A stretch of DNA of 26,960 bases from SHYQ01 sp041674525 (GCA_041674525.1 JBAYVN010000031.1:1-26960), one strand, 5' to 3'. Positions 14,676-22,073 are shown, counted from the stretch's first letter. Notes: generated by a model from the letters alone, not told the origin. Numbers and translations: made by a program.

Positions 14676-15675
14676 GCGTTCTCTGTCTGCTTTCGATGAG
14701 GGACGCCTCGGGTAGCGCGACCGCCGGGAGGAGCTGTCCGAGGATGTCGTCCGCGCTCACGCTGGAGGCGAGCGCCTCGTAGGAGAGCACCAGGCGATGC
14801 CGGATCACGTCGTACGCCAGGTCACGCACGTCCTGCGGCAGCGCGTAGTCGCGTCCGCGGACGAACGCGAGCGCCCTGCCCGCCAGGATGAGGTTGACCG
14901 AGGCACGCGGGCTCGCGCCGAACTCGATCAGACGCCGCACGTCGGCCTTCCCCACGCTTCCCGGATCCCTCGTCGCCCGCACGAGCTTCACGGCGTACTC
15001 CATCAGCGCCGGATCGACGTAGACGGCGTCCGCCGCGCGCTGCAGCGCCAGCAGCTGAGGACCGTCGATGACGGTGTGCGTCTGCTCGAGTGCGTGCGTC
15101 ATGCGCTCGACGATGACGAACTCCTCCGTCTGCGTCGGGTAGTCCACCAGCACCTTCAACATGAAGCGGTCCTGTTGCGCCTCGGGGAGCGCGTAGGTGC
15201 CCTCCGACTCGATGGGGTTCTGCGTCGCGAGCACCAGGAACGGATTGGGGACGAGATGCGTCTCGCCGCCGATGGTGACCTGGCGCTCCTGCATCACTTC
15301 GAGCAGGGCGCTCTGCACCTTCGCCGGCGCGCGGTTGATCTCGTCGGCGAGCAGCAGGTTGGTGAACACCGGTCCGAGCGAGGTCTGGAACTCGCCGGAC
15401 TGCTGGTTGTAGATGCGTGTGCCAGTGAGATCGGCTGGCACCAGGTCCGGGGTGAACTGCACGCGCTTGAAGTCCCCGCCGACCGCCGCCGCCAGCGTCT
15501 TGATCGCGAGCGTCTTCGCCAGTCCCGGGACGCCCTCCACCAGCACGTGCCCCCGCGCGAGCAGCGCGACGATCAGCCGCTCGAGGAGCGCGTCCTGCCC
15601 GACGATGACCTTCTTGATCTCGTAGAGCACCTGCTCCATCGGGCGGTCGCCGCTCGAAGTTGGGTTGACGTTCAT
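14653..15675 (-). CDS. MoxR-family AAA+ ATPase
   Basis: A 340-residue MoxR-type AAA+ ATPase. Walker A G-V-P-G-L-A-K-T spans 48-55, Walker B LLLADE is at 107-112, sensor 1 Asn153 is in LATQNP, and the helix-2-insert region FTPDLVPADLTG is typical of the family. The C-terminal lid contains RRLIEFGASPR with the sensor-2 Arg region. MoxR proteins act with VWA partners to remodel or activate protein complexes. ATG 15675 has GGGAG five bases upstream. It follows the protease gene after 19 bp and overlaps DUF58 by 23 bp. Confidence 0.93.
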   Translation of the reverse strand: MNVNPTSSGDRPMEQVLYEIKKVIVGQDALLERLIVALLARGHVLVEGVPGLAKTLAIKTLAAAVGGDFKRVQFTPDLVPADLTGTRIYNQQSGEFQTSLGPVFTNLLLADEINRAPAKVQSALLEVMQERQVTIGGETHLVPNPFLVLATQNPIESEGTYALPEAQQDRFMLKVLVDYPTQTEEFVIVERMTHALEQTHTVIDGPQLLALQRAADAVYVDPALMEYAVKLVRATRDPGSVGKADVRRLIEFGASPRASVNLILAGRALAFVRGRDYALPQDVRDLAYDVIRHRLVLSYEALASSVSADDILGQLLPAVALPEASLIESRQRTHAVASGH

Positions 15676-15694
15676 GGCACTCCCTTACGTCGCC

Positions 15695-16528
15695 TTACCT
15701 CGGCAGCCCGCCGGGCCCGCCCGCCGTGCCGAGGGGCACGGCGAACCCGATGCCGCTGAATGTGTGCTCGGTGGTCGGGTTGGCAAGCGCCGTCACGATC
15801 CCGATCACCTGCCCCTCGCGGTTGAGCAGCGGGCCACCCGAGCTCCCGGGATTCACGGCGGCGTCGAACTGGATCAGCCCCGTCAGCCTGGCGCCGCCGC
15901 TCTGGGGCGAGATCGTGCGGTTTAGCCCGGAGATCACGCCCCCGCTCAGCGAGGCGGTGAAGCCCAGCGGGTTCCCGACCGCGAAGGTCTCATCGCCCAC
16001 CTGCGGGGCGGCGCCGCTGAGCACCGCGGGAACGATGAGCTCCGGACCGCGGCTCGCGAGCAGGACGGCGAGGTCATTGGGATAGGTGTCGAGGACCTCG
16101 GCACGGGACTGGGTGCCGTCGGCGAAGGTGACCTTGATCGCGCGCGCGCCATCGACGACGTGGTGCGCCGTCAGGATCATCCCGTCATCCCTGACGATCA
16201 CCCCGCTGCCGATGCCGGAGCCGTCCGCGCTCTCATCGTTGCCCTCGGTCTGGATCAGGACCAGGGACGGCAGGATCGTGCTGAACACGCGGGTGGAGCG
16301 CGCCGGAGCCTCGGCGGCCTTCGCCACCGACGTGGCCACGGCATCGTGGATGTCCGCCTTCGTGACGGGTGCGGGCGCCGGCCGCAGCCCCACGAAGAGC
16401 GACAGCCCCACCAGCGCGCCGAGCAGGCCGAGGCCGGCGGTCACGAGCGCGCCCCACACGCGCGTCCAGCGGCGGGTCGAGGCCCGGGCGGGCGGCTCGG
16501 TCCCGGGGGCGGGCGGTATCGATGTCAT
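15695..16528 (-). CDS. membrane-anchored trypsin-like serine protease (HtrA-like, no PDZ)
   Basis: A 277-residue protein with a Pro-rich cytoplasmic leader, one TM helix (about 25-47) and an extracytoplasmic S1C protease domain. The triad is visible: His123 in TAHHVVD, Asp152 in YPNDLAVL and Ser230 in NPGSSGGPLL. Family HtrA/DegP proteases usually continue into one or two PDZ domains; here the protein stops after GFAVPLGTAGG, so it lacks PDZ. It is the first gene of the MoxR operon (19 bp spacing), suggesting joint regulation of envelope protein quality control. A TATGAT-like promoter lies about 115 bp upstream. Confidence 0.88.
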   Translation of the reverse strand: MTSIPPAPGTEPPARASTRRWTRVWGALVTAGLGLLGALVGLSLFVGLRPAPAPVTKADIHDAVATSVAKAAEAPARSTRVFSTILPSLVLIQTEGNDESADGSGIGSGVIVRDDGMILTAHHVVDGARAIKVTFADGTQSRAEVLDTYPNDLAVLLASRGPELIVPAVLSGAAPQVGDETFAVGNPLGFTASLSGGVISGLNRTISPQSGGARLTGLIQFDAAVNPGSSGGPLLNREGQVIGIVTALANPTTEHTFSGIGFAVPLGTAGGPGGLPR

Positions 16529-16566
16529 CGAGGCACCGCATGCCGGCCGCTACCGGGGCGGTGAAG

Positions 16567-16580
16567 CGGCTCGCGAGCCG
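16567..16580. promoter_or_regulatory. CGGCTCGCGAGCCG perfect palindrome
   Basis: A 14-bp perfect palindrome 39 bp upstream of the protease start, between divergent genes. It could be an operator for the protease-MoxR operon; its GC-rich content means chance occurrence cannot be excluded. Confidence 0.3.
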
Positions 16581-16642
16581 GTGGAGGATGCGGCGGCAGC
16601 GACTGGGGCATCGGGTCTCCGCGGTGGGGCGGGCTGACCGGG

Positions 16643-16648
16643 ATCATA
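16643..16648 (-). promoter_or_regulatory. candidate -10 box TATGAT for the protease-MoxR operon
   Basis: Reading on the minus strand, GCTATGATCC contains a near-consensus TATGAT in otherwise very GC-rich DNA, 115 bp upstream of the first gene of the operon. No good -35 is visible. Confidence 0.35.
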
Positions 16649-16814
16649 GCGTGTTCGCGCAGGGGCCGGGGACACCGCACGTTCAGACATGGGACGTGAC
16701 CAGGCGGGGCGCACCTGTGTGATAGTCCGTGTGCAGGCAAGCGCCACTCGGTTCCGCGGTGCGAGCAGGTGCGAGCCGGTGCGGATCCCATGGGGGATGG
16801 AGAGGCGGGGTGAG

Positions 16815-17828
16815 ATGAAGGTCGGCCTGTTCCTCACGAACCAGCACCGCCGGGGGCGGGACATGGTCGCCGCGCTGGAGGAGCAGTTGGTGATGACGCG
16901 GCACGCGCGGGATCACGGATGGGCCTCGCTCTTCTCCGGGCAGCACTACCTGAACGAAGGCGATAGCCAGCAGCTCCAGATCGTCCCCTTCCTCGCTCGC
17001 CTGTCCGCCGAGGCGGGCGACATGACCGTGGGGCTGGGAGTCCTGCTGCTCAACCTGCACAACCCCGTGTACGTCGCCGAGACCGTCGCCTCGCTGGATG
17101 TGATCACCGGAGGAAGGCTCGTCTTCGGCGTCGGGCTGGGGTACCGCGAGGTCGAGTTCGACGCCTTCGCAGTGCCGAGGGGACGGCGCGTCGCACGCTT
17201 CGAGGAGTGCCTCGAGGTGGTGAAACGGCTGTGGACGGAGGACGCCGTCACCTACGCGAGCGACACGTGTCGGCTGGACGGGGTGACGATGAACCTGCGG
17301 CCCGTCCAGCAGCCGCACCCGCCGATCTGGATCGCCGCAAACAGCGACGCGGCGGTCGAGCGCGCCGCTCGCCTCGGCGACACGTGGTTCGTGAACCCCC
17401 ACTCCACGACCGCCACGCATCTCCGCCAGCTGGCGCTGTACCGCCAGGCGCGCCGGAGCCTCGGCCGGCCGATGCCGGAGGAGCTGCCGGTGATCAAGGA
17501 GCTCTTCTGCGCCCGGGACCGCCGCACCGCGCTGGAGATGTGCGCACCCTACTTGGACGCGAAGTACCGCACGTACTTCGACTGGGGCCAGGACCGGGCG
17601 ATGCCGCGCGATGAGAGCTTCGATCGAGCATTCGGCGATCTGCTCGAGGATCGCTTCGTTCTGGGCTCTCCGGAGGAGTGCTTCGAGCAGCTTCGGCCGT
17701 ACTGGGAGCAGATGGGCGTGAACCACCTCATCATCCGCACCCACTGGGCCGGGATGCCCCTGGAGACCGCGCTGCACAGCATGCGCCTCATCTCAGAGGA
17801 GCTGATCCCCGCGTTGCGCAACGTCTGA
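16815..17828 (+). CDS. LLM-class flavin-dependent oxidoreductase
   Basis: A 337-residue luciferase-like monooxygenase-superfamily enzyme (TIM barrel using FMN or F420). Recognisable blocks are MKVGLFLTNQ at the start, SLFSGQHYL, GLGVLLLNLHNPVYVAETVASLD (key residues NPVYVAE), the TGGRLVFGVGLGY motif, RFEECLEVVKRLW, and the later HPPIWIAANSDAAVERAARLGD. Family members oxidise or reduce diverse substrates; bacterial F420- and FMN-dependent members cannot be separated by eye. ATG 16815 is preferred (GGGGTGAG just upstream, family start). ATG 16797 is an alternative adding six residues. The neighbouring FAH hydrolase suggests a catabolic role in ring or diketone degradation. Confidence 0.88.
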   Translation: MKVGLFLTNQHRRGRDMVAALEEQLVMTRHARDHGWASLFSGQHYLNEGDSQQLQIVPFLARLSAEAGDMTVGLGVLLLNLHNPVYVAETVASLDVITGGRLVFGVGLGYREVEFDAFAVPRGRRVARFEECLEVVKRLWTEDAVTYASDTCRLDGVTMNLRPVQQPHPPIWIAANSDAAVERAARLGDTWFVNPHSTTATHLRQLALYRQARRSLGRPMPEELPVIKELFCARDRRTALEMCAPYLDAKYRTYFDWGQDRAMPRDESFDRAFGDLLEDRFVLGSPEECFEQLRPYWEQMGVNHLIIRTHWAGMPLETALHSMRLISEELIPALRNV

Positions 17829-17842
17829 CATCCAGCGCCGGC

Positions 17843-17882
17843 GCGGCCGCATCCCGCGCGCGCAAGCGAGCGATGCGGCCGC
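17843..17882 (+). terminator. 11-bp stem hairpin after the LLM gene
   Basis: GCGGCCGCATC (17843-17853) pairs with GATGCGGCCGC (17872-17882); the 18-base loop can pair further. It begins 15 bp after the stop codon at 17828. No T tract. Confidence 0.55.
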
Positions 17883-18060
17883 CTGCTCGACTCCGCTCAC
17901 GGCTGCCGGTGGCCACGAGGTGCGCGCGCCGGATGGAGTAGAGTCGCCGTGCCCGGCGCGGCGCTGCGACCCCATCCGGCCTTCGTGCGGGCGCCGGATC
18001 GAGGCCCGCGCCACGCGCAGCGTCGAGGCCCATGTGTCGGGTGGGCGTAGGGAGCATGCC

Positions 18061-18990
18061 ATGAAGCTGTGTTTCTTCGACGACTTCAAGCTCGGGGTAG
18101 TGAAGGGTGATGCGGTCGTAGATGTCTCCGCGGTGGTGCAGGATATCCCGCACCTCGAACCGCAGGACCTGATCAGCGGTCTCATCGAGCGGTTCGCGCA
18201 GTACAGGCTGCGCCTCGAGGAGGCCGCCGCTGCTGCTGCGGGCGTGCCACTGTCCAGCGTGCGCATCCGGCCACCGCTGCCGAACCCGCGGAACATCGCC
18301 TGCATGGCGGTGAACTACATGGAGAACGGCACGCGCGCCGCGCCCGCGGAGATCGATGCGTACCTCAAGTCCCCGAGCGCGATCATCGGCCACGGCGACA
18401 CGATGGTGCTGCCGGACGTCCCCGCCACGATCTTCGAGGGTGAGGCGGAGCTCGCGATCGTCATCGGCAGGCACGCGTCGCACGTCCCCCAGGCCGAGGC
18501 GCTGGACTACATCTTCGGCTACGTGAACTTCATCGACGGATCGGCGCGCGGCGTGGGATCCGCGCTGTCGCCGTTGTACCAGATGAAGTCCCGCGACACC
18601 TTCGCGCCGATCGGCCCGTTCCTCGTGACCGCCGACGAGGTCGGCGACGCGCAGAAGCTGCCGGTGCGGCTGTGGAACAACGGCGTGCTCAACCAGGACT
18701 TCAACACCGACGACATGGCGCACAACATCAAGCGCTGCGTGGAGTTCGTGACGGGTGTCCACGCGCTCGAGGCGGGGGACCTGTTGGCGACCGGGACGAA
18801 CCACGGCGGCCTGAACGCCTTCATGGACGGCGACACGATCGAGCTCGAGATCGGGCCGCTCGGCCGCCTCATGATCAACGTGCGGGACGACCTGAAGCGG
18901 ACGTGGGGGCGTGAGACGCGCCACCAGATGGCCCAGAAGGGCACCCCCGGTCCCACCCCGCAGTTGACCGGCAAGTACGCGAAGTCCTAA
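18061..18990 (+). CDS. fumarylacetoacetate hydrolase family protein
   Basis: A 309-residue FAH-superfamily enzyme with a short N-terminal domain, then the catalytic domain. The metal triad is visible: Glu128 and Glu130 in FEGEAELAIVIG, and Asp159 in NFIDGSARG (the family usually reads N-D-V-S-A-R-D). The late block GTNHGGLNAFMDGD is the family's substrate-loop region. Such enzymes hydrolyse C-C bonds in acylpyruvates or decarboxylate/hydrate keto acids; which one is unknown. ATG 18061 has AGGGAG six bases upstream. A GAGTAGAGT -10-like sequence lies near 17936. A paralogue on the other strand (20965-21924) shares about the same layout. Confidence 0.88.
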   Translation: MKLCFFDDFKLGVVKGDAVVDVSAVVQDIPHLEPQDLISGLIERFAQYRLRLEEAAAAAAGVPLSSVRIRPPLPNPRNIACMAVNYMENGTRAAPAEIDAYLKSPSAIIGHGDTMVLPDVPATIFEGEAELAIVIGRHASHVPQAEALDYIFGYVNFIDGSARGVGSALSPLYQMKSRDTFAPIGPFLVTADEVGDAQKLPVRLWNNGVLNQDFNTDDMAHNIKRCVEFVTGVHALEAGDLLATGTNHGGLNAFMDGDTIELEIGPLGRLMINVRDDLKRTWGRETRHQMAQKGTPGPTPQLTGKYAKS

Positions 18991-19014
18991 GCGCGCTACG
19001 CGTCCCCCGGCGCA

Positions 19015-19062
19015 CACCCGCCGCACCGGCCTGCCAACCCCGGCTGCCGGTGCCGGCGGGTG
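19015..19062 (+). terminator. 16-bp hairpin after the FAH gene
   Basis: CACCCGCCGCACCGGC (19015-19030) pairs with the segment 19046-19062 with a single bulged C; the loop is 15 bases. It begins 25 bp after the stop at 18990. Confidence 0.6.
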
Positions 19063-19075
19063 GCGCGTGAGGGCG

Positions 19076-19120
19076 CCGCCGATCGACGGTGCCCTGCCGT
19101 GGGCTCTCAGTCATCGGCGG
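19076..19120 (+). terminator. second hairpin followed by pyrimidine tract
   Basis: CCGCCGAT (19076-19083) pairs with ATCGGCGG (19113-19120), with an inner ACGG/CCGT stem. A T/C-rich tract follows from 19125 (GTCTTCTCTTTCCTTG), making it a more canonical intrinsic terminator than others in the window. It would insulate the riboswitch-controlled gene from upstream transcription. Confidence 0.55.
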
Positions 19121-19172
19121 TGGGTCTTCTCTTTCCTTGCACTCTTCTTACTCTTTCTGCCACGCCGCCTCG

Positions 19173-19180
19173 GATACGTT
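19173..19180 (+). promoter_or_regulatory. candidate -10 element before the riboswitch
   Basis: GATACGTT contains TACGTT, a TANNNT-type -10, about 8 bases before the first paired base of the predicted aptamer. This is the position expected if transcription begins at the aptamer. The -35 is not evident. Confidence 0.3.
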
Positions 19181-19187
19181 GTTCCCC

Positions 19188-19293
19188 GCGAAGCGACAAG
19201 AGCACACCAGGGGTGACCCTGGGCCGCAAAGCCACGGACCTCACCGAGGCCGCCGGGTTCCCGAATTCGCACCAGTGCGAAAAGGGGAAACGC
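19188..19293 (+). promoter_or_regulatory. candidate GEMM-I cyclic-dinucleotide riboswitch (possibly the cAMP-GMP type)
   Basis: The leader contains the ordered GEMM-I core. P1 is GCGAA (19188-19192) with TTCGC (19266-19270). The 5' strand is GACAAGAGCACACC (19195-19208). P2 is CCAGGG (19207-19212) with CCCTGG (19217-19222), capped by a GTGA GNRA loop. Next come GCAAAGCC (19226-19233), P3 CGG-A-CCT (19235-19241) with AGG-CCG (19247-19252), and CGCCGGGTTCCCGAA (19251-19265). By hand alignment to the Vibrio Vc2 RNA, the ligand-contact G20 is A here (19201), the feature of cAMP-GMP-binding GEMM-Ib RNAs. Expression platform: TTCGCA (19266-19271) can instead pair with TGCGAA (19276-19281), right before the AAGGGGA ribosome site (19282-19288), so P1 and this hairpin exclude each other. 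Family match is from memory, not a covariance search. Confidence 0.72.
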
Positions 19294-20259
19294 GTGACTC
19301 GTACGAGTTGGTGGGCCTTGCGGTCCCGGTACCGGGTTGTGATGAGCGTCTGGGCGCTGACCATCGGGGCGGCGCTCGCGCTGCACGGGGCAGCGTCCGC
19401 GGGTGCGGCGAATAGCTACCAGGGATCCTGCGTCCTGAACGCCGCTCCCTGGTGCGCGGCGGCATCGAACGCCGGCGGCAATGGCAACGCCGACGGCAAT
19501 GGCAACGCAGGCGGCAACGGCAACGCGGGCGGCAACGGCAACGCGGGCGGCAACGGCAACGGCAATCCCGCGACGCCTGCCTCGCCGGCGACGCCGGCGA
19601 CGCCCGGCGGGCCAGGGACGCCCGCGACACCCGCGACTCCGGCGACCCCCGCAACCCCGGGATCCCACGGCGGCGGCGCGGGCAGCGCGGGTGGCTCAAG
19701 CGGCGCAGGCAGCACGGGCGGCGCCGGCAGCACGAGCGGCACGAGCGGCACGGGCAGCGCCGGCAGCACGGGCGGCAGCGGAAGCACGGGCGGTGCGAGC
19801 AGCACGGGCGGAACCAGCAGCGCGAGCAGCACGGGCGGCACGAGCGGCGGGGACTCGACCATCACGAGCAACACGACCGGCACCGGCGGGTCGAACGGTG
19901 CGGGGAGCCTCGGCGGCGGCGGCGACGCGAGCGGCCCCTCCGCCGGCATCGCTGGCGCTGCGGGCGACACGAGCAACGGCGGGGTCCCTGCCCCGATCGG
20001 GAGCCTGGGGACACCGATGGCGGCTGCTCCCGTTTCGCCGTCGGTCCAGTCCCATCCGGGCGTGGAGCCCGGTCCCGCGCCCGAGCAGGCGGCACCCGTT
20101 CTGCCGATGCCGGCGAAGACCGGTTCGGGCGGTCTCCCGCGGGACGTGGATAGCGCGGGCACCGGGGTGGCGATGGCGCTGCTTTCCCTGATCGCCACGG
20201 CGGGCGCACGGCTCGCGACCGGTCGGTGGATCTCGATGGGCCGCCACGCGCGGGGGTGA
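19294..20259 (+). CDS. secreted low-complexity Gly/Asn/Ser/Thr repeat protein with degenerate sorting-like tail
   Basis: A 321-residue exported protein. It has a twin-basic leader, a signal peptide through about residue 38 (hydrophobic VWALTIGAALAL, then AASAGA), and a short Cys-containing segment (two Cys around SCVLNAAPWC). Four low-complexity blocks follow: GGNGNA hexapeptide repeats, ATP triplets with Gly/Pro, GSTGG-type Ser/Thr/Gly repeats to about residue 230, and a Pro/Ala linker. The last about 52 residues read LPMPAKTGSGG, a spacer, a hydrophobic helix (VAMALLSLIATAGARLA) and a basic tail. This resembles an LPxTG sortase signal in which the motif is P-A-K-T-G. GTG 19294 has GGGG six bases upstream; the open frame back to 19060 would erase the riboswitch. 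Likely a surface or matrix protein under cyclic-dinucleotide control. No sortase is in the window. Confidence 0.75.
   Translation: MTRTSWWALRSRYRVVMSVWALTIGAALALHGAASAGAANSYQGSCVLNAAPWCAAASNAGGNGNADGNGNAGGNGNAGGNGNAGGNGNGNPATPASPATPATPGGPGTPATPATPATPATPGSHGGGAGSAGGSSGAGSTGGAGSTSGTSGTGSAGSTGGSGSTGGASSTGGTSSASSTGGTSGGDSTITSNTTGTGGSNGAGSLGGGGDASGPSAGIAGAAGDTSNGGVPAPIGSLGTPMAAAPVSPSVQSHPGVEPGPAPEQAAPVLPMPAKTGSGGLPRDVDSAGTGVAMALLSLIATAGARLATGRWISMGRHARG
19474..19566 (+). repeat. 18-bp tandem repeats encoding GGNGNA
   Basis: Five consecutive units of the form GGC-GGC-AAY-GGC-AAC-GCN (the second starts with GAC) begin at 19474, 19492, 19510, 19528 and 19546. Some copies are identical, so recent slippage or unequal exchange is likely. 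Copy number would change protein length without frameshift. Confidence 0.85.
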
Positions 20260-20281
20260 TCGCCGCTTCCCGGAGCGCTGG

Positions 20282-20305
20282 CGAGCCCGCCCCTCGGCGG
20301 GCTCG
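20282..20305. terminator. 10-bp hairpin between convergent genes
   Basis: CGAGCCCGCC (20282-20291) pairs perfectly with GGCGGGCTCG (20296-20305) around a CCTC loop. It lies 22 bp after the repeat-protein stop and 27 bp past the lipoprotein stop on the other strand; probably a bidirectional terminator. Confidence 0.65.
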
Positions 20306-20331
20306 TCAGTGCTCGCGCGAGACGTGCGCGC

Positions 20332-20865
20332 CTACCGTCCGGCGGTGCAGTTCTTCTGCGCCCAGGTCTGGATGTTCTGCACCGCCTGCTGCACCTTTGG
20401 GTCTGCCATCGCCTGCATCCCCTTCTGCAGTTCAGCATCCGTCGCGATCTTCATGAAGTCGTAGTTCGCCTTGGACATCACCGCGACGTAGTCCGACCAC
20501 GCCTTCGCGTACAGCTGGAAGTCCGCCCGAATCTCGGCAGGCGCCTGGTCGGCGATCGTCTTCATCGCCGCCGTCGATGCCTCCATGCTCGCCTTGAGAT
20601 CGGCGGGCGAGGGGGCGCTGGGGCCCGCCGGTGGCGCGCCCGCCTTTCCGGCCTGCGCCGCGACACCGGTCCACCCGGAGCAGAAGCCCGCGGCGAGCGA
20701 GGGCCCCGCGGCGGGAGCGGTGGTGCTGCGCGCGGTGGCGGCCGCCGCAGTCTCGGACGCTGCGGGCTTCGCCGCCGCGGGTGTCTCCGCCTTCTTGCTC
20801 CCGCAGGCCGCGAGCGCCAGCGCGAGCAGCAGGAGGACGCCGGTTCTGAGGAGCATCTGTCGCAC
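20332..20865 (-). CDS. lipoprotein of unknown function
   Basis: A 177-residue lipoprotein. The signal peptide has the lipobox L-A-L-A-A-C with Cys21 as the acylation site, followed by GSKKAE. An Ala/Pro/Thr-rich linker spans about 25-58. The folded part (about 60-177) is helical, beginning FCSGW and ending KNC, so the two Cys may be bridged. This FCSGW...C layout recalls small actinobacterial and Chloroflexi lipoproteins of unknown role. GTG 20865 has GAGGG seven bases upstream; ATG 20856 is an alternative. It appears monocistronic, 99 bp downstream of the FAH gene on the same strand. Confidence 0.8.
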   Translation of the reverse strand: MRQMLLRTGVLLLLALALAACGSKKAETPAAAKPAASETAAAATARSTTAPAAGPSLAAGFCSGWTGVAAQAGKAGAPPAGPSAPSPADLKASMEASTAAMKTIADQAPAEIRADFQLYAKAWSDYVAVMSKANYDFMKIATDAELQKGMQAMADPKVQQAVQNIQTWAQKNCTAGR

Positions 20866-20964
20866 GTACGTTCCCTCTCATTGATGGCCCCGATGGCCCT
20901 GGTAGACCTGATCGAACTGACTGCGTGGCGAAGCGCGTCCGGTGCGGACTGCCGGCGAGGGCCG

Positions 20965-21924
20965 CTAGGCTCCCTCGCGCAGGCGGACCGCCTCCGGGTT
21001 GGTGGAGTTCGGGCCCATGTAGATCCCGCGCTCCCATTGCCGCTTCAGCGGATCGCTGACGTGCAACGTCATGCGACCCACCTTCTCGATCTCCATGACG
21101 CAGGTCTCGCCGTCCTGCAGCGGGCCGAGGCCCTCGTGGTTCGTTCCGCAGGCGATGACATCACCGGTGTGCAGGGTCATGATGCTGGTCGCGTACTCCA
21201 CCAGCTGTGGGACGCGGTGCTCCATGTCGTCCGTCCGGTAGTCGTGGCGCAGGTCGCCGTCGTTCCAGAAGCGCACGTGCAGGCTGTTCGGGTCGCCGAT
21301 CTCGTCCAGCGTGGTGATGCACGGACCGAGCGGCGCGAAGGTGTCGAAGCTCTTGCCCATCCAGCTGCCCTGGCGCCAGGTGCCGCGCCCCTCGGCGCGC
21401 GCGGAGACATCGATCATGGCCGTGACGCCGAAGATCGCGCGCCGCCAGTGCTCCTGCGTCACCCTGCGTGCCGGGCCCCGGACCACCAGCGCCAGCTCCG
21501 CCTCGTGCTGGAACACGTACGGCCCCGGCCCGTCGAAGATCGGCGCCTCCGTGAGCTCGGGCAGGACGATCGTGTCCCCGGGGCCGATCACCGCGTCGGG
21601 GTTCTTCAGGTACATGTTCAGGGCGCGTGGCTCGCGCTGCGCGTGCTCCCAGTAGTTCCCGATGCAGCACAGGATCTTGCCCGGCCGAGGCAGCGGCGGA
21701 CGCAGCCGCACCACGTCCAGCGGCAGCGGGAGCACGGCCGCCGCGACCTCCTCGATCAGCGGGCGCAGGTCTTCGAACTCATCGATCAGCTCGCGCATCA
21801 TCTCCTGGCCCGCCTGTGCCGCCAGTCCCGCAGTGGCCCGAGAAACGTCGTGGACGCCGTCGTCCTCGATCACCCCCAGCCGGGCCGCGCCGCCGCCCGG
21901 TCCTTCGAACAGCACGAGTCGCAT
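20965..21924 (-). CDS. fumarylacetoacetate hydrolase family protein (second paralogue)
   Basis: A 319-residue FAH-superfamily enzyme with the same domain order as the 18061-18990 protein. The catalytic metal residues are Glu141 and Glu143 (FQHEAELALVVRG) and Asp172 (MIDVSARAEG), nearer the family consensus than the first paralogue. The substrate-loop block GTNHEGLGPLQDGE corresponds to GTNHGGLNAFMDGD. Both proteins also share the motif FAPLGP or FAPIGP. ATG 21924 has GGAG six bases upstream. It is divergent from the methionine adenosyltransferase gene, with a 149-bp region between. Substrate unknown. Confidence 0.88.
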   Translation of the reverse strand: MRLVLFEGPGGGAARLGVIEDDGVHDVSRATAGLAAQAGQEMMRELIDEFEDLRPLIEEVAAAVLPLPLDVVRLRPPLPRPGKILCCIGNYWEHAQREPRALNMYLKNPDAVIGPGDTIVLPELTEAPIFDGPGPYVFQHEAELALVVRGPARRVTQEHWRRAIFGVTAMIDVSARAEGRGTWRQGSWMGKSFDTFAPLGPCITTLDEIGDPNSLHVRFWNDGDLRHDYRTDDMEHRVPQLVEYATSIMTLHTGDVIACGTNHEGLGPLQDGETCVMEIEKVGRMTLHVSDPLKRQWERGIYMGPNSTNPEAVRLREGA

Positions 21925-22011
21925 GCGGGCTCCGTCCTCTCGCGTCGTGGCGCCTCGATGGGAAGTCCGGGCGCGGGGCGCCGCGTTTCTCCGCCGCGCG
22001 AGTTGCGCGGG

Positions 22012-22018
22012 GATAATA
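22012..22018 (+). promoter_or_regulatory. candidate -10 GATAATA for the MAT gene (TATTATC on the minus strand)
   Basis: GGATAATACG is the most AT-rich spot in the 149-bp divergent region, 56-62 bp upstream of the MAT start. The near-palindromic TATTAT could also serve the minus-strand FAH gene. No consensus -35. Confidence 0.4.
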
Positions 22019-22073
22019 CGTGAGCCGGCCAGTGCCGCGCGGAAGTCGCCCGGGGTGCCGGGAGATTTGAGGG

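Noticed and set aside
19484..19860. Repeat region considered as a non-coding satellite
   Set aside because: The 18-bp period, uninterrupted frame, signal peptide, ribosome site and C-terminal membrane segment show that it is coding.
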